Shown: in pieces, positions 6,635 to 15,238 of the stretch
How the letters are laid out: every line of letters begins with the position of its first letter
Numbering within the stretch: position 1 is the stretch's first letter
NCBI RefSeq assembly: GCF_036231355.1
Contig: NZ_CP109496.1
Span: forward strand, 3,410,001 to 3,474,000
Reading direction: 5' to 3'
Length of the DNA stretch: 64,000 nt
Source: Streptomyces sp. NBC_01431
Lineage (GTDB): Bacteria > Actinomycetota > Actinomycetes > Streptomycetales > Streptomycetaceae
Notes under the pieces: model-generated
The model's database searches: none
What the model was told of the DNA's origin: nothing
What the model saw: only the letters and a program-made list of their open reading frames with translations
Program-made: the position numbers and the translations under genes

Positions 6635-7906
6635 ATGTCCGACAGCCACCAGCAGCCGGCCCACTCCCCCGGCACCGGCGAAGGTCCCGACGCCGGGGCC
6701 GCCTCCTCCCTGCTGCTGTGCGGCGCCCGGCTCGCCGACGGCCGCACCGTGGACGTCCGGCTCGGCGGCGGCCGGATCGAGGCCGTCGGCACCGCGGGCA
6801 GCCTCACCGCGCACGGCTCCTCCCGCGTCGACCTGAACGGCTTCCTGCTGCTGCCCGCCCCCGCCGAGCCGCACGCCCACAGCGACACCGCGCTCACCGC
6901 CTTCAGCGCGGAGGGGCCGGTCTCGTACGCCGTCGAGGAGGTCCAGCGCCGGGCCACCGAGGCCGCGCTGCTCCAGCTCGGGCACGGCGCCACGGCGCTG
7001 CGTTCGCACGTACGCATCGACGAGGTGAGCGGGCTCGATCCGCTGGAGGCGGTGCTCCAGACCCGCCGCTCCCTGCGCGGCCTCACCGAGCTGGCGGTGG
7101 TCGCCGTGCCGCGGCTGCTGACCGGGGTGGCCGGTGCGGACGGCCTGGCCATGCTGCGGGACGCGTTGAAAATGGGCGCGTCGGTGGTGGGCGGCTGCCC
7201 CGATCTGGACCCCGATCCGGCCGGCTACGCAGAAGCCGTGATGGAACTCGCCGCCGAACACGGCTGCGCGGTCGACCTCCACACCGACGGCACCGACCCC
7301 GCGCGCCTGTCCCGTCTCGCGGCGATGTCGGGCGGGATGCGCCCCGGCGTCGCGGTCGGTCCGTGCGGCGGCCTGTCCCGCCTGCCGCGCGACACGGCGG
7401 CCCGCGCGGCCGACCAACTCGCCACGGCGGGAGTGACGGTGGTCTGCCTGCCGCAGGGCGGCTGCGCCATGATGGATCGTCAAGGAACCGCGCCCGTACG
7501 TCTGTTGAGGGCAGCAGGTGCCCGACTGGCCGCCGGGAGCGGCGCGTTGCGCGATGTCTCCAACCCGGTGGGCCGGGGCGACCCATTGGAGGCCGCGTTC
7601 CTCCTCGCCTCCCAGGCAGGCATGCGCCCCGAGGACGCGTACGCGTCGGTGAGCACGGTGGCCCGCGAGACGATGGGCCTCCCGGAGGTCCGCGTGGAGG
7701 CCGGCTTCCCCGCCGAACTCCTCGCGGTACGCGGCGAACGCATCGCGGGCATCCTGTCCCTCGCGTACAGCCGGATCGTCATCCACCGCGGCAGAGTGGT
7801 GGCCCGCACGAGCGCGGTGCGCGAGTACTGCGACTCGGCGGCGGCGGTGGCCCTGGACCTCCCGAGACAGGGGCGCGCGGACGGCGGACGGGGTGATCGG
7901 GGCTGA
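6635..7906 (+). CDS. Amidohydrolase-superfamily protein, cytosine-deaminase-like with degraded metal site
   Basis: The 423-residue protein has the composite domain of the superfamily (residues 25-75 and the C-terminus) and the HxH motif EPHAHSD (H80, H82). H216 (VDLHTDG) fits the third metal ligand. The usual GHC motif is GPC (residues 242-244), the Glu after H216 is Gly, and the conserved Asp near the end of the barrel appears to be Arg or Leu in GALRDVSNP. Relatives deaminate or hydrolyse cyclic C-N bonds. Here three catalytic positions look lost, so it may be inactive, sensory or acting on a different substrate. A CAGGAG site precedes the ATG. Monocistronic. Confidence 0.8.
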   Translation: MSDSHQQPAHSPGTGEGPDAGAASSLLLCGARLADGRTVDVRLGGGRIEAVGTAGSLTAHGSSRVDLNGFLLLPAPAEPHAHSDTALTAFSAEGPVSYAVEEVQRRATEAALLQLGHGATALRSHVRIDEVSGLDPLEAVLQTRRSLRGLTELAVVAVPRLLTGVAGADGLAMLRDALKMGASVVGGCPDLDPDPAGYAEAVMELAAEHGCAVDLHTDGTDPARLSRLAAMSGGMRPGVAVGPCGGLSRLPRDTAARAADQLATAGVTVVCLPQGGCAMMDRQGTAPVRLLRAAGARLAAGSGALRDVSNPVGRGDPLEAAFLLASQAGMRPEDAYASVSTVARETMGLPEVRVEAGFPAELLAVRGERIAGILSLAYSRIVIHRGRVVARTSAVREYCDSAAAVALDLPRQGRADGGRGDRG

Positions 7907-7921
7907 GGGGGCGTCTCGCTC

Positions 7922-8053
7922 AGCCCCACCGGCCTCGGGTGGGTGAAGCCGTGCACCCCGCCGCGGCGAAGATCGGCGGCACGTCCCGCGTGCGGGAAGC
8001 CCCACCGGCCCCGGGCGGGTGAAGCCGTGCACCCCATCGCGGCGAAGATCGGC
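7922..8053. repeat. Two 56-bp direct repeats, 76 bp apart
   Basis: Copies at 7922-7977 and 7998-8053 share AGCCCCACCGGCC, GGGTGAAGCCGTGCACCCC and GCGGCGAAGATCGGC, with four to five mismatches. A shorter echo (CACCGGCGGGTGGCGGGA) follows. They fill the 191-bp gap between the amidohydrolase and the next gene and form hairpin-prone GC-rich segments. I regard them as a Streptomyces intergenic repeat or a duplicated terminator. Confidence 0.75.
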
Positions 8054-8097
8054 CGCTCCACCGGCGGGTGGCGGGATCTCCGGTTACCGTCGTGACC

Positions 8098-8754
8098 ATG
8101 CGCATTGTCATCGCTGGAGGTCATGGTCAGATCGCGCTGCGGCTGGAGCGTCTGCTCGCCGCGCGCGGCGACGAGGTGGCGGGCATCATCCGCAAGCCGG
8201 AACAGGCGGACGACCTGCGGAAGGCCGGAGCGGAGCCGGTGGTCCTCGATCTGGAGTCGGCGACGGTGGACGCCGTCGCCGAGGTGCTCCGTGGCGCGGA
8301 CGCGGTGGTGTTCGCGGCGGGCGCGGGGCCGGGCAGCGACGCCGCCCGCAAGGAGTCGGTGGACCGGGCGGCGGCCGTCCTGTTCGCGGACGCCGCGGAA
8401 CGGGCGGGCGTACGCCGCTACGTCATCGTGTCGTCGATGGGCGCGGACCCGACCCACCGGGGCGACGAGGTCTTCGACGCCTATCTGAGGGCGAAGGGCG
8501 CCGCCGACGAGGCCGTACGCGCCCGCACCTCACTCGACTGGACGGTCCTGCGCCCCGGAATGCTGACCAACGACGCCGGCAAGGGCCTGGTCTCGCTGGC
8601 CGCTTCGACGGGCCGGGGCGCCATCCCGCGCGACGACGTGGCGGCGGTCCTGGCCGAACTCCTGGACACCCCGGCGACCGCGGGCCTGACCCTGGAACTG
8701 ATCACGGGCTCGGCGCCGGTGGCGGTCGCGGTGAAGGGCGTGGCGGGGAACTGA
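8098..8754 (+). CDS. NAD(P)-binding protein, atypical SDR (YwnB/NmrA-like)
   Basis: The 218-residue protein starts [20 protein letters not shown], with a GGHGQIA dinucleotide loop at residues 7-13. The later segments [22 protein letters not shown] and [13 protein letters not shown] are typical of atypical SDRs of 210-220 residues. A longer start at 8068 would add ten residues of GTG/ATG-poor sequence overlapping the repeat region. Substrate unknown; no operon partner. Confidence 0.85.
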   Translation: MRIVIAGGHGQIALRLERLLAARGDEVAGIIRKPEQADDLRKAGAEPVVLDLESATVDAVAEVLRGADAVVFAAGAGPGSDAARKESVDRAAAVLFADAAERAGVRRYVIVSSMGADPTHRGDEVFDAYLRAKGAADEAVRARTSLDWTVLRPGMLTNDAGKGLVSLAASTGRGAIPRDDVAAVLAELLDTPATAGLTLELITGSAPVAVAVKGVAGN

Positions 8755-9019
8755 GGCAACCGCCAGGGGGTCAAGTCGCCCTGGCAAGGCCCGAGTTGGA
8801 TTCTCGGACCAGACTCGAAGATCTACGCAAGTCCTCCCCGCGCAGGGGGCCACCTGGCGGCGCACTGGCCGGCAGCACCCCGGGAAGGCGCGGCCAACCG
8901 AGCGGAACCGTCCGGCGTCGTCCTCAGCGCCACATCCGGCGCATTGGTCTGCCCTGGCCGTCCTGGCCTGGCGGCGAGGCGGGCGGGCGGCAACGCCAGG
9001 TACACCGCCCGACAACGAA
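8755..9019. other. Gene-free stretch on the 3' side of tRNA-Tyr
   Basis: No convincing coding frame or RNA. The stretch is the side where an integrative element targeting the 3' end of tRNA-Tyr would sit. No integrase, excisionase or second copy of the tRNA end is present, so the site looks empty. Confidence 0.6.
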
Positions 9020-9063
9020 GAAACCCCTGGTGATCCGCATTTCTACGGATCACCAGGGGTTTC
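9020..9063 (-). terminator. Perfect 18-bp hairpin terminator after tRNA-Tyr
   Basis: GAAACCCCTGGTGATCCG is followed by an 8-nt loop and its exact complement. It begins 8 bp after the tRNA-Tyr 3' end in the direction of transcription. The flanking GAAAC/GTTTC gives a short U-run. Strong and probably bidirectional. Confidence 0.88.
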
Positions 9064-9071
9064 ACCCAGTG

Positions 9072-9153
9072 TGGCGGCGCCAGGATTCGAACCTGGGTAG
9101 GCAGAGCCGACGGATTTACAGTCCGTTCCCATTGGCCACTCGGGCACACCGCC
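9072..9153 (-). tRNA. tRNA-Tyr (GTA)
   Basis: An 82-nt class II cloverleaf with acceptor GGCGGTG/CGCCGCC, anticodon loop CTGTAAA (GTA), a long variable arm and T arm CCAGGTTCGAATCCTGG. The CCA is not encoded. tRNA-Tyr is a known attB for SLP1-type elements in Streptomyces; here it is intact and unoccupied. Confidence 0.96.
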
Positions 9154-9380
9154 ATGGGATGTCGCCGCTGGATTTCCGCCTTTCGGCGGTGCTCCGTGGC
9201 AACGACGTAAACGATACCCGATGCCCAGGGGTGCTTCGCCACCCCATTGATCAGCGCGGTCCGGGGGTGCGGGTGGCTAGGCTTTACGGCGGTGGTTCGG
9301 CAGTGGGGCCGGGCACCAGCGCGCGCGGTTCACGCCTCGCGCGCACTCCGACACGCACCCGATCCAAGGAGCCACAGGAC

Positions 9381-9869
9381 ATGGCCGACTCCAGTTTCGA
9401 CATCGTCTCGAAGGTCGAGCGGCAGGAGGTCGACAACGCCCTCAACCAGGCCGCGAAGGAGATCTCGCAGCGTTACGACTTCAAGGGCACCGACGCCTCG
9501 ATCGCGTGGTCCGGCGAGAAGATCCTGATGCAGGCGAACGGCGAGGAGCGGGTCAAGGCGATCCTCGACATCTTCGAGAGCAAGCTGATCAAGCGGGGCA
9601 TCTCCCTGAAGTCGCTGGACGCGGGTGAGCCGCAGCTCTCCGGTAAGGAGTACAAGATCTTCGCCTCCATCGAGGAGGGCATCTCCCAGGACAACGCCAA
9701 GAAGGTCGCCAAGGCCATCCGCGACGAGGGCCCCAAGGGCGTCAAGGCGCAGGTCCAGGGCGACGAGCTGCGTGTCTCCTCGAAGAGCCGGGACGACCTC
9801 CAGGCCGTGCAGGCGCTGCTCAAGGGCAAGGACTTCGACTTCGCGCTGCAGTTCGTGAACTACCGCTGA
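9381..9869 (+). CDS. YajQ-family cyclic-di-GMP/nucleotide-binding protein
   Basis: The 162-residue protein ([20 protein letters not shown]) has the two ferredoxin-like RNP-type folds of YajQ/UPF0234, including [11 protein letters not shown] and the C-terminal [12 protein letters not shown]. Family members bind nucleotides or RNA, and the Xanthomonas homologue binds c-di-GMP; the role in actinobacteria is undefined. An AAGGAG lies 9 bp upstream of the ATG. A much longer in-frame extension exists but crosses the tRNA-Tyr region and is not credible. Confidence 0.93.
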   Translation: MADSSFDIVSKVERQEVDNALNQAAKEISQRYDFKGTDASIAWSGEKILMQANGEERVKAILDIFESKLIKRGISLKSLDAGEPQLSGKEYKIFASIEEGISQDNAKKVAKAIRDEGPKGVKAQVQGDELRVSSKSRDDLQAVQALLKGKDFDFALQFVNYR

Positions 9870-9999
9870 TCGTTTGTGAACCACCGCTGAGCCTTTCGCA
9901 CCGATCGGCGCCGGGCCCGGACGCCCTGTCCGATTTCCGCCAGCGCTCAGCCGTCGGGGGCCGCAGACTCGATGTCGTACACAAGGAAAGGAACGTGCG

Positions 10000-10524
10000 A
10001 TGACGACTGTCCATGCGGCCTTCGACAGCCCGCTTGGCGAGCTCCTGCTCGTGGGTGTGGAGTCGGCGAGCGCGCCGGGCGGGACCGCGCTGGTGTCCTT
10101 GTCCGTGCCCGGCCAGAAGGGCGGCGCCGTTGTCAGGGACGGGTGGCGGCGCGCGCCCGGGGCGTTCGCGGGGATCGGCGCGCAGCTGGGGGCGTACTTC
10201 GCCGGTGAGCTGACCCGTTTCGACATCGAGTACGCGGCCGACGCGCCCGGCACCGACTTCCAGCGCCAGGTCTGGGCCGAGCTGGACGCGATCGAATACG
10301 GGACGACGGTCTCGTACGGTGAGATCGCCCGGCGGATCGGCGCCTCCTCCGTGAAGGTGCGGGCCGTGGGCACCGCGATCGGGCGGAACCCGCTGCTCGT
10401 GGTCCGGCCCTGCCACCGCGTGATCGGCTCCGACGGCTCCCTGAAGGGGTACGCCGGCGGGCTTGAGCGCAAGGAAGCGCTGCTGGGGCTCGAAGGCGCC
10501 CTGAGCCCTCACACGGCGCCATGA
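10000..10524 (+). CDS. ogt: Methylated-DNA--protein-cysteine methyltransferase
   Basis: A 174-residue suicide repair protein that moves O6-methyl groups from guanine to its own cysteine. The active-site motif PCHRVIG is present, preceded by the HTH-like segment VSYGEIARRIGASSVKVRAVGTA. An N-terminal ribonuclease-like domain fills residues 1-80. AAGGAAAGGAA precedes the ATG. The stop overlaps the alkB start by 4 bp, so the two direct-reversal enzymes are cotranscribed. I saw no Ada-type activator beside it. Confidence 0.95.
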   Translation: MTTVHAAFDSPLGELLLVGVESASAPGGTALVSLSVPGQKGGAVVRDGWRRAPGAFAGIGAQLGAYFAGELTRFDIEYAADAPGTDFQRQVWAELDAIEYGTTVSYGEIARRIGASSVKVRAVGTAIGRNPLLVVRPCHRVIGSDGSLKGYAGGLERKEALLGLEGALSPHTAP

Positions 10525-11189
10525 GCGAGGGGCTGTTCCGGCTGCCCCGGCCGGCCCGGACCGAGGTCGCGCCGGGGGCGGTCCATGTGCCGGGCTGGCT
10601 CTCGTTGGACCGGCAGCGGGAGCTCGTCGCCGCCTGCCGGGAGTGGGCGCGCGGACCCGTACCGATCCGCCGCACGGTGCTGCCCAACGGCGGCGTCATG
10701 TCCGTGCGGACGGTGTGCGTGGGGTGGCACTGGCAGCCCTACCGGTACACCCGCACCGCGGACGATGTGAACGGGCTCCCCGTCGCCGAATTCCCCGACT
10801 GGCTGGGTGAGTTGGGCCGCGCCGCGGTGACCGCGGCGTACGGCGGCACGGCCGGGGCGGGCTACTCCCCCGACACCGCGCTCATCAACTTCTACGACGG
10901 CTCCGCCGCGATGGGCCTGCACCAGGACAAGGACGAGCGGTCCGGCGCGCCCGTGGTCTCGCTCAGCATCGGCGAAAGCTGCGTCTTCCGCTTCGGCAAC
11001 ACCGAGGGCCGTGGGCGCCCTTATACGGACATGGAGTTGGTCTCGGGCGACCTGTTCGTCTTCGGCGGGCCGTCACGGTTCGCGTATCACGGCGTCCCCA
11101 AGGTCCTGCCGGGGACGGGCGACCCGGCGACCGGTCTGGCCGGCGGACGGCTCAACATCACCCTCCGCGAGACCGGCCTTGCCGGGTGA
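10521..11189 (+). CDS. alkB: AlkB-type alpha-ketoglutarate-dependent dioxygenase
   Basis: A 222-residue Fe(II)/2-oxoglutarate oxygenase that removes N1-methyladenine and N3-methylcytosine from DNA by oxidation. The iron ligands are in LHQDKDE (HxD) and the later YHGVPKV His, and the 2-oxoglutarate-binding RLNITLRETG lies at the C-terminus. NFYDGSAAMGLHQDKDE matches the AlkB core. ATGA overlap with ogt gives a two-gene alkylation repair operon. Confidence 0.95.
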   Translation: MSEGLFRLPRPARTEVAPGAVHVPGWLSLDRQRELVAACREWARGPVPIRRTVLPNGGVMSVRTVCVGWHWQPYRYTRTADDVNGLPVAEFPDWLGELGRAAVTAAYGGTAGAGYSPDTALINFYDGSAAMGLHQDKDERSGAPVVSLSIGESCVFRFGNTEGRGRPYTDMELVSGDLFVFGGPSRFAYHGVPKVLPGTGDPATGLAGGRLNITLRETGLAG

Positions 11190-11224
11190 GGCGCTCCAAC
11201 TACCGCCCCGCGACGCCCTGTTGG

Positions 11225-11497
11225 TCAGCGGCTGCTGCGTGAGTTGCCGAACAGGATCCGGTAGATGATCAGCAGTACCAGCGATCCGCCGATCGCCGCC
11301 GCCCAAGTGGCGCCGTCGTAGAAGTGGTTGGCGATGGGGCGGTCCAGCCAGCGGGCCGATATCCAGCCGCCGACGAAGGCACCCGCCACACCGATGACGG
11401 TGGTGCCGATCAGCCCGCCGGGGTCGCGCCCCGGGAGCAGGATCTTGGCTATCGCCCCGGCGAGCAGACCGAGAATGATCCAGCTGACGATGCCCAT
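11225..11497 (-). CDS. GlsB/YeaQ/YmgE-family small membrane protein
   Basis: The 90-residue protein (MGIVSWIILGLLAGAIAKIL) has three hydrophobic helices and the family motif LLPGRDPGGLIGTTVIGVAGAF. The family is annotated as transglycosylase-associated or stress-response membrane protein, with no defined biochemical role. The start at 11497 has AAGGCAGG upstream; a start 22 codons earlier would add hydrophilic sequence. Monocistronic, convergent with alkB. Confidence 0.88.
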   Translation of the reverse strand: MGIVSWIILGLLAGAIAKILLPGRDPGGLIGTTVIGVAGAFVGGWISARWLDRPIANHFYDGATWAAAIGGSLVLLIIYRILFGNSRSSR

Positions 11498-11675
11498 GCC
11501 GGGCACCTGCCTTTCGTACGTGCGCACCGCGCGAGGTAGCTGCCGTGTTGCGTAACCCGGCAACTGTGCTGTTCGTCGGGGAAGACGCCCGTGAACGCGG
11601 CGCGGTTGCGCCCGTCGTCAGGGTGCGGCGCAGCACACAGACCCCCCTCCAACGCGGCCCCCGCCACCGCCCGCG

Positions 11676-12068
11676 TCACCAGCCGGCGAACGGCTGGTCC
11701 GTGGGGACGATCTCCTTGCCCAGGGGAAGCAGCGACACCGGGACCAGCTTGAAGTTGGCGATGCCAAGCGGGATGCCGATGATCGTGACGCACAGCGCGA
11801 TGCCGGTGAAGATGTGGCCGAGCGCCAGCCACCAGCCCGCAAGCACCAGCCACAGCACATTGCCGACGCAGGAGGGCGCGCCCGCGTCGCGCCGGTCGAC
11901 CACGGTGTAGCCGAACGGCCAGAGGGCGTACAGACCGATACGGAAGGCCGCCATGCCGAACGGGATCCCGATGATCGTCACGCACAGCAGCAGTCCCGCC
12001 AGCAGGTAGCCGAGGAACATCCAGAAGCCGCACAGGATCAACCAGATGATGTTCAGGATGGTCTTCAT
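11676..12068 (-). CDS. YccF-domain inner membrane protein
   Basis: The 130-residue protein starts [20 protein letters not shown]. It carries two copies of the YccF unit: [19 protein letters not shown] near residue 28 and [19 protein letters not shown] near residue 91, each with flanking TM helices. Its start overlaps the htpX stop by 4 bp (ATGA), so it is made with that membrane protease. Function unknown; a link to membrane quality control is only suggested by the operon. Confidence 0.9.
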   Translation of the reverse strand: MKTILNIIWLILCGFWMFLGYLLAGLLLCVTIIGIPFGMAAFRIGLYALWPFGYTVVDRRDAGAPSCVGNVLWLVLAGWWLALGHIFTGIALCVTIIGIPLGIANFKLVPVSLLPLGKEIVPTDQPFAGW

Positions 12069-12928
12069 GGGCGGCGTCCTGCCATCTGCTCGAGTCGGGC
12101 GATGCGTTCCGCCATCGGCGGGTGGGTCGAGAACAGTTTGGAGACTCCCTGTCCGGGGCGGAAGGGGTTCGCGATCATCATGTGGCTCGCCGTCTCGATC
12201 CGGGGTTCGGGCGGCAGCGGCAGCTGCTGGGTGCCCGCTTCGAGCTTGCGCAGCGCGCTGGCCAGGGCCAGCGGGTCACCGGTGAGCTGGGCGCCGGACG
12301 CGTCGGCCTCGTACTCGCGGGACCGGCTGATGGCGAGCTGGATCACCGAGGCCGCGAGCGGTCCCAGGATCATCACCAACAGCATGCCGACGATGCCGGG
12401 GCCTTCGTCGTCGTTGGAGCGGCCGACCGGGATCAGCCAGGCGAAGTTGACCAGGAACATGATCACCGAGGCGAGGGCGCCGGCGACCGAGGAGATCAGG
12501 ATGTCCCGGTTGTAGACGTGGCTCAGCTCGTGGCCGATCACCCCTCGCAGCTCCCGCTCGTCGAGGATCTGCAGGATCCCCTCCGTGCAGCACACGGCCG
12601 CGTTGCGCGGGTTGCGGCCCGTCGCGAAGGCGTTGGGCGCCTGTGTGGGCGAGATGTACAGCCGGGGCATCGGCTGGCGTGCCTGGGTCGAGAGGTCGCG
12701 GACCATCCGGTAGAGCTGCGGGGCCTCGAACTCGCTCACCGGGCGCGCGCGCATGGCCCGCAGCGCCAGCTTGTCGCTGTTCCAGTACGCATAGGCATTG
12801 GTGCCCAGCGCCACCAGGAGCGCGACGATCAGTCCTATACGCCCGAAGAAGCTGCCGATGACGATGATGAGCGCGGACAGTCCTCCGAGGAGGACAGCTG
12901 TCCTCAGCCCGTTGTGCCGGCGGTGCAC
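12065..12928 (-). CDS. htpX: Zinc metalloprotease HtpX
   Basis: HtpX is a membrane-bound M48 protease that degrades misfolded membrane proteins. The 287 residues from GTG at 12928 ([16 protein letters not shown]) follow a GGAGGG site and match the usual family length; an upstream start would add 25 hydrophilic residues. Visible are two N-terminal TM helices, the zinc motif [11 protein letters not shown] (HExxH-like, HELSH), a second TM pair, and the third ligand in [11 protein letters not shown]. Stop overlaps yccF. Confidence 0.95.
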   Translation of the reverse strand: MHRRHNGLRTAVLLGGLSALIIVIGSFFGRIGLIVALLVALGTNAYAYWNSDKLALRAMRARPVSEFEAPQLYRMVRDLSTQARQPMPRLYISPTQAPNAFATGRNPRNAAVCCTEGILQILDERELRGVIGHELSHVYNRDILISSVAGALASVIMFLVNFAWLIPVGRSNDDEGPGIVGMLLVMILGPLAASVIQLAISRSREYEADASGAQLTGDPLALASALRKLEAGTQQLPLPPEPRIETASHMMIANPFRPGQGVSKLFSTHPPMAERIARLEQMAGRRP

Positions 12929-13067
12929 GGTACGCCCTCCAAGTGGTGCGGCGGGGAACCCCTTGCTCGTGGTCCTTCCAGTGGACTCTCCCGTACTGGT
13001 CAACGCCAGGCGGGGGACGCTGGTTCCCTTGTGCGCGCTGAAGGGCGCGTTAGGCCGTACGGGCCGA

Positions 13068-13523
13068 TCAGCGCGGAGCGGGCAGCCCGGCCATCTCCAG
13101 CGCCTTCGAGTCCGGTTCGAGCTCGCTGGTGCAGTGCGAGCAGCGGGTCGCGATGCCGGGGACCTGCGAGTAGCAGCGGGGGCAGTCGCGCAGGGCGGCC
13201 TTGATGTCCACCGGCTTGTCCCGGTCCAGGCGGGCCTGGACCTTCATCATCGGGACGACGACGAGGAAGTAGAGCACCGCGGCGGTGATCATGAAGGCGA
13301 TGGCCGCGCTGATGAACTTCCCGTAGGGGAAGGTGACGCCGTCGGCGTTGAAGGTCGCCGCGCTGAAGTCTCCGGTCGAGCGGGTGGCCAGACCGATCAG
13401 CGGGGTGATGAACGCGGTGCTGAAGCCCGTGACCACCGCGGTGAACGCGGATCCCACGGCCAGACCCACGGCCATCGTCACTATGTTCCCGCGCAGGATG
13501 AAGTCCTTGAACCCGCTCAGCAC
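13068..13523 (-). CDS. mscL: MscL-family mechanosensitive channel with C-terminal zinc ribbon
   Basis: The 151-residue protein (GTG start, [20 protein letters not shown]) has the MscL amphipathic N-helix, the pore helix [16 protein letters not shown] and a second TM at about 80-100. The usual charged C-terminal bundle is followed by CPRC-N11-CSHC, a rubredoxin-like four-cysteine knuckle not found in E. coli MscL. MscL opens under membrane tension to release solutes during hypo-osmotic shock. Metal or redox sensing by the tail is speculation. Confidence 0.88.
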   Translation of the reverse strand: MLSGFKDFILRGNIVTMAVGLAVGSAFTAVVTGFSTAFITPLIGLATRSTGDFSAATFNADGVTFPYGKFISAAIAFMITAAVLYFLVVVPMMKVQARLDRDKPVDIKAALRDCPRCYSQVPGIATRCSHCTSELEPDSKALEMAGLPAPR

Positions 13524-13693
13524 CGCTCTGCTCCCTGTTGTGTCTCGTCGTACGTCCGGGTGACGTCCGCATACGACAGTGCCCTCTCAAGGGCCCCGGT
13601 ACCAAACCGCGGCCCTCGCGCTCCGCCGAAAGAGGGGGGCGTCCCGCTGAAAAAGGAGGGGAACGTCCCTTTGCGGGGTGGGGAGGAGGAGTG

Positions 13694-13709
13694 CCTCTTT
13701 TAAAAGAGG
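13694..13709. terminator. Perfect 16-bp palindrome over the nuoN2 stop codon
   Basis: CCTCTTTTAAAAGAGG is centred on the TAA stop of the second nuoN gene. It is strikingly AT-rich at its core. The transcript would form a short hairpin, and the DNA is a symmetric protein site. It lies between nuo2 and the mscL promoter region, so it may be a terminator element or a regulator site. Confidence 0.5.
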
Positions 13710-15238
13710 GTGACCGAAGCGAAGTGCAGGACCAGTTGCGGGGCGCCGGACAGGACGACGCCGGCGAACGCGGTGAGCGCGATGGCGACCGTCAGCGTCG
13801 CCGGGACGCGCGGCCGGTCGGGCTCGGCCCCCGCGGGCTGCTCGGCCGCCTGCGGCGCCCGGAACAGGACGGCGGTCCACCGCAGGTAGTAATAGAGCGC
13901 GACCACCACGTTGAGGGCCATGACGACGGCGAGCCAGCCCAGACCCGCGTCGACGGCCGTCGAGAAGACGGTGACCTTCGCGAACAGGCCGATGATGCCG
14001 GGCGGCAGTCCGGCCAGGCACAGCAGGAAGAAGGCGAGCGCCAGCGCGGCCAGGGGGCGCTCGGCGTACAGACCCCGGTAGTCACTGATGCGGTTGAGCG
14101 GGCGGCTGCGGGCCACCAGGGCGGCGACCGCGAACGCGCCGAGGTTCACGACGGCGTACATCAGGGCGTACGCGACGGTCGCGCCGACCTGGCTGTTGCC
14201 GGAGTACGCGGCGGCCGCGATCGGCACCAGGAGGTAGCCGGCCTGCCCCACCGAGGACCAGGCGAGCAGGCGGACCGCGCTGTGGGCGCGCGCGGCGGAC
14301 TGGCGCAGGGCTGCCGTGTTGCCGACGGTCATGGTCAGGGCGGCCAGGACGGCCAGTGCCGGGCCCCACACGTCGGCGTACGAGGGGAAGGCGACGACCG
14401 TCACCAGGATGAGTCCGGAGAAGCCGACCGCCTTGCCGACGACCGAGAGGTAGGCGGCGACGGGCAGCGGCGCGCCCACATAGGTGTCGGGCACCCAGAA
14501 GTGGAACGGGACCGCGGCCGTCTTGAAGGCGAAGCCGACGAGCGTCAGGGCGACACCCGCCTTGGCGAGCGTGTCCAACTGGCCGGGAACGGTGGCCAGT
14601 TTGGTGGCGATCTCCGTGAGGTGCAGGGTTCCGGTCGCCGCGTACACGAAGCTGACGCCCAGCAGCATGACGGCGGTCGCGGTGACCGACGACAGGAAGA
14701 ACTTCAGCGCCGCCTCGGACGAGAGCCGGTCGCCGCGCCTGAGACCGACCAGCGCGAAGGCGGGCAGCGAGGCGACTTCCAGGGCGATGACGAGGGTGGC
14801 CAGGTCGCGGGAGGCGGGCAGCAGGGCCGCGCCGGCCGCCGAGGACAGCAGCAGGAACCAGAACTCCCCGGCCGGCAGCCTCTCCTTGACGGCGGTGACC
14901 GAGAGCAGGGCGGTGAGCAGGGCGCCGCCGAGCACCAGTGCCTGGATGACGAACGCGAACTGGTCGACGGTGTAGCTGCACGCGTCCGGGTTGGCGGTCA
15001 GGCAGAACGTGGAGCGGCTGCCGGTGCGCAGCGGCGCGAGGGAGGCGAGCGCGGCGACGAGTCCGGCGACCGTGATCCAGCCGAGCAGCGGCTTGCGCCG
15101 CTCGGGTACGAACAGGTCGGCGAGCAGCACGGCCAGGGCGACGGCGGCGGTGATCAGGGGCGGCGCGATGGCGACCCAGTCGACGGACTGGACCATGCTC
15201 GCGGCCCCGGCCGCCGCGGTGGTGACGTCGGGGGTCAC
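13700..15238 (-). CDS. nuoN2: NADH-quinone oxidoreductase subunit N, second cluster
   Basis: The 512-residue antiporter-like membrane subunit has about 14 TM helices, with the conserved LVIALEVASLPAFALVGL (TM5 Glu), FKTAAVPFHFWVPDTY (TM7-8) and LAWSSVGQAGYLLVPI segments. It pumps protons in the membrane arm of complex I. The GTG at 15238 overlaps the nuoM2 stop by 4 bp; an internal ATG at residue 15 is a possible alternative start. Last gene of the ten-gene operon. Confidence 0.93.
   Translation of the reverse strand: MTPDVTTAAAGAASMVQSVDWVAIAPPLITAAVALAVLLADLFVPERRKPLLGWITVAGLVAALASLAPLRTGSRSTFCLTANPDACSYTVDQFAFVIQALVLGGALLTALLSVTAVKERLPAGEFWFLLLSSAAGAALLPASRDLATLVIALEVASLPAFALVGLRRGDRLSSEAALKFFLSSVTATAVMLLGVSFVYAATGTLHLTEIATKLATVPGQLDTLAKAGVALTLVGFAFKTAAVPFHFWVPDTYVGAPLPVAAYLSVVGKAVGFSGLILVTVVAFPSYADVWGPALAVLAALTMTVGNTAALRQSAARAHSAVRLLAWSSVGQAGYLLVPIAAAAYSGNSQVGATVAYALMYAVVNLGAFAVAALVARSRPLNRISDYRGLYAERPLAALALAFFLLCLAGLPPGIIGLFAKVTVFSTAVDAGLGWLAVVMALNVVVALYYYLRWTAVLFRAPQAAEQPAGAEPDRPRVPATLTVAIALTAFAGVVLSGAPQLVLHFASVTLF

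Noticed and set aside
13524..13700. Repeated AAAGAGGGG-like words between mscL and nuoN2
   Set aside because: Purine-rich, irregular spacing; apart from the 16-bp palindrome nothing exceeds chance.
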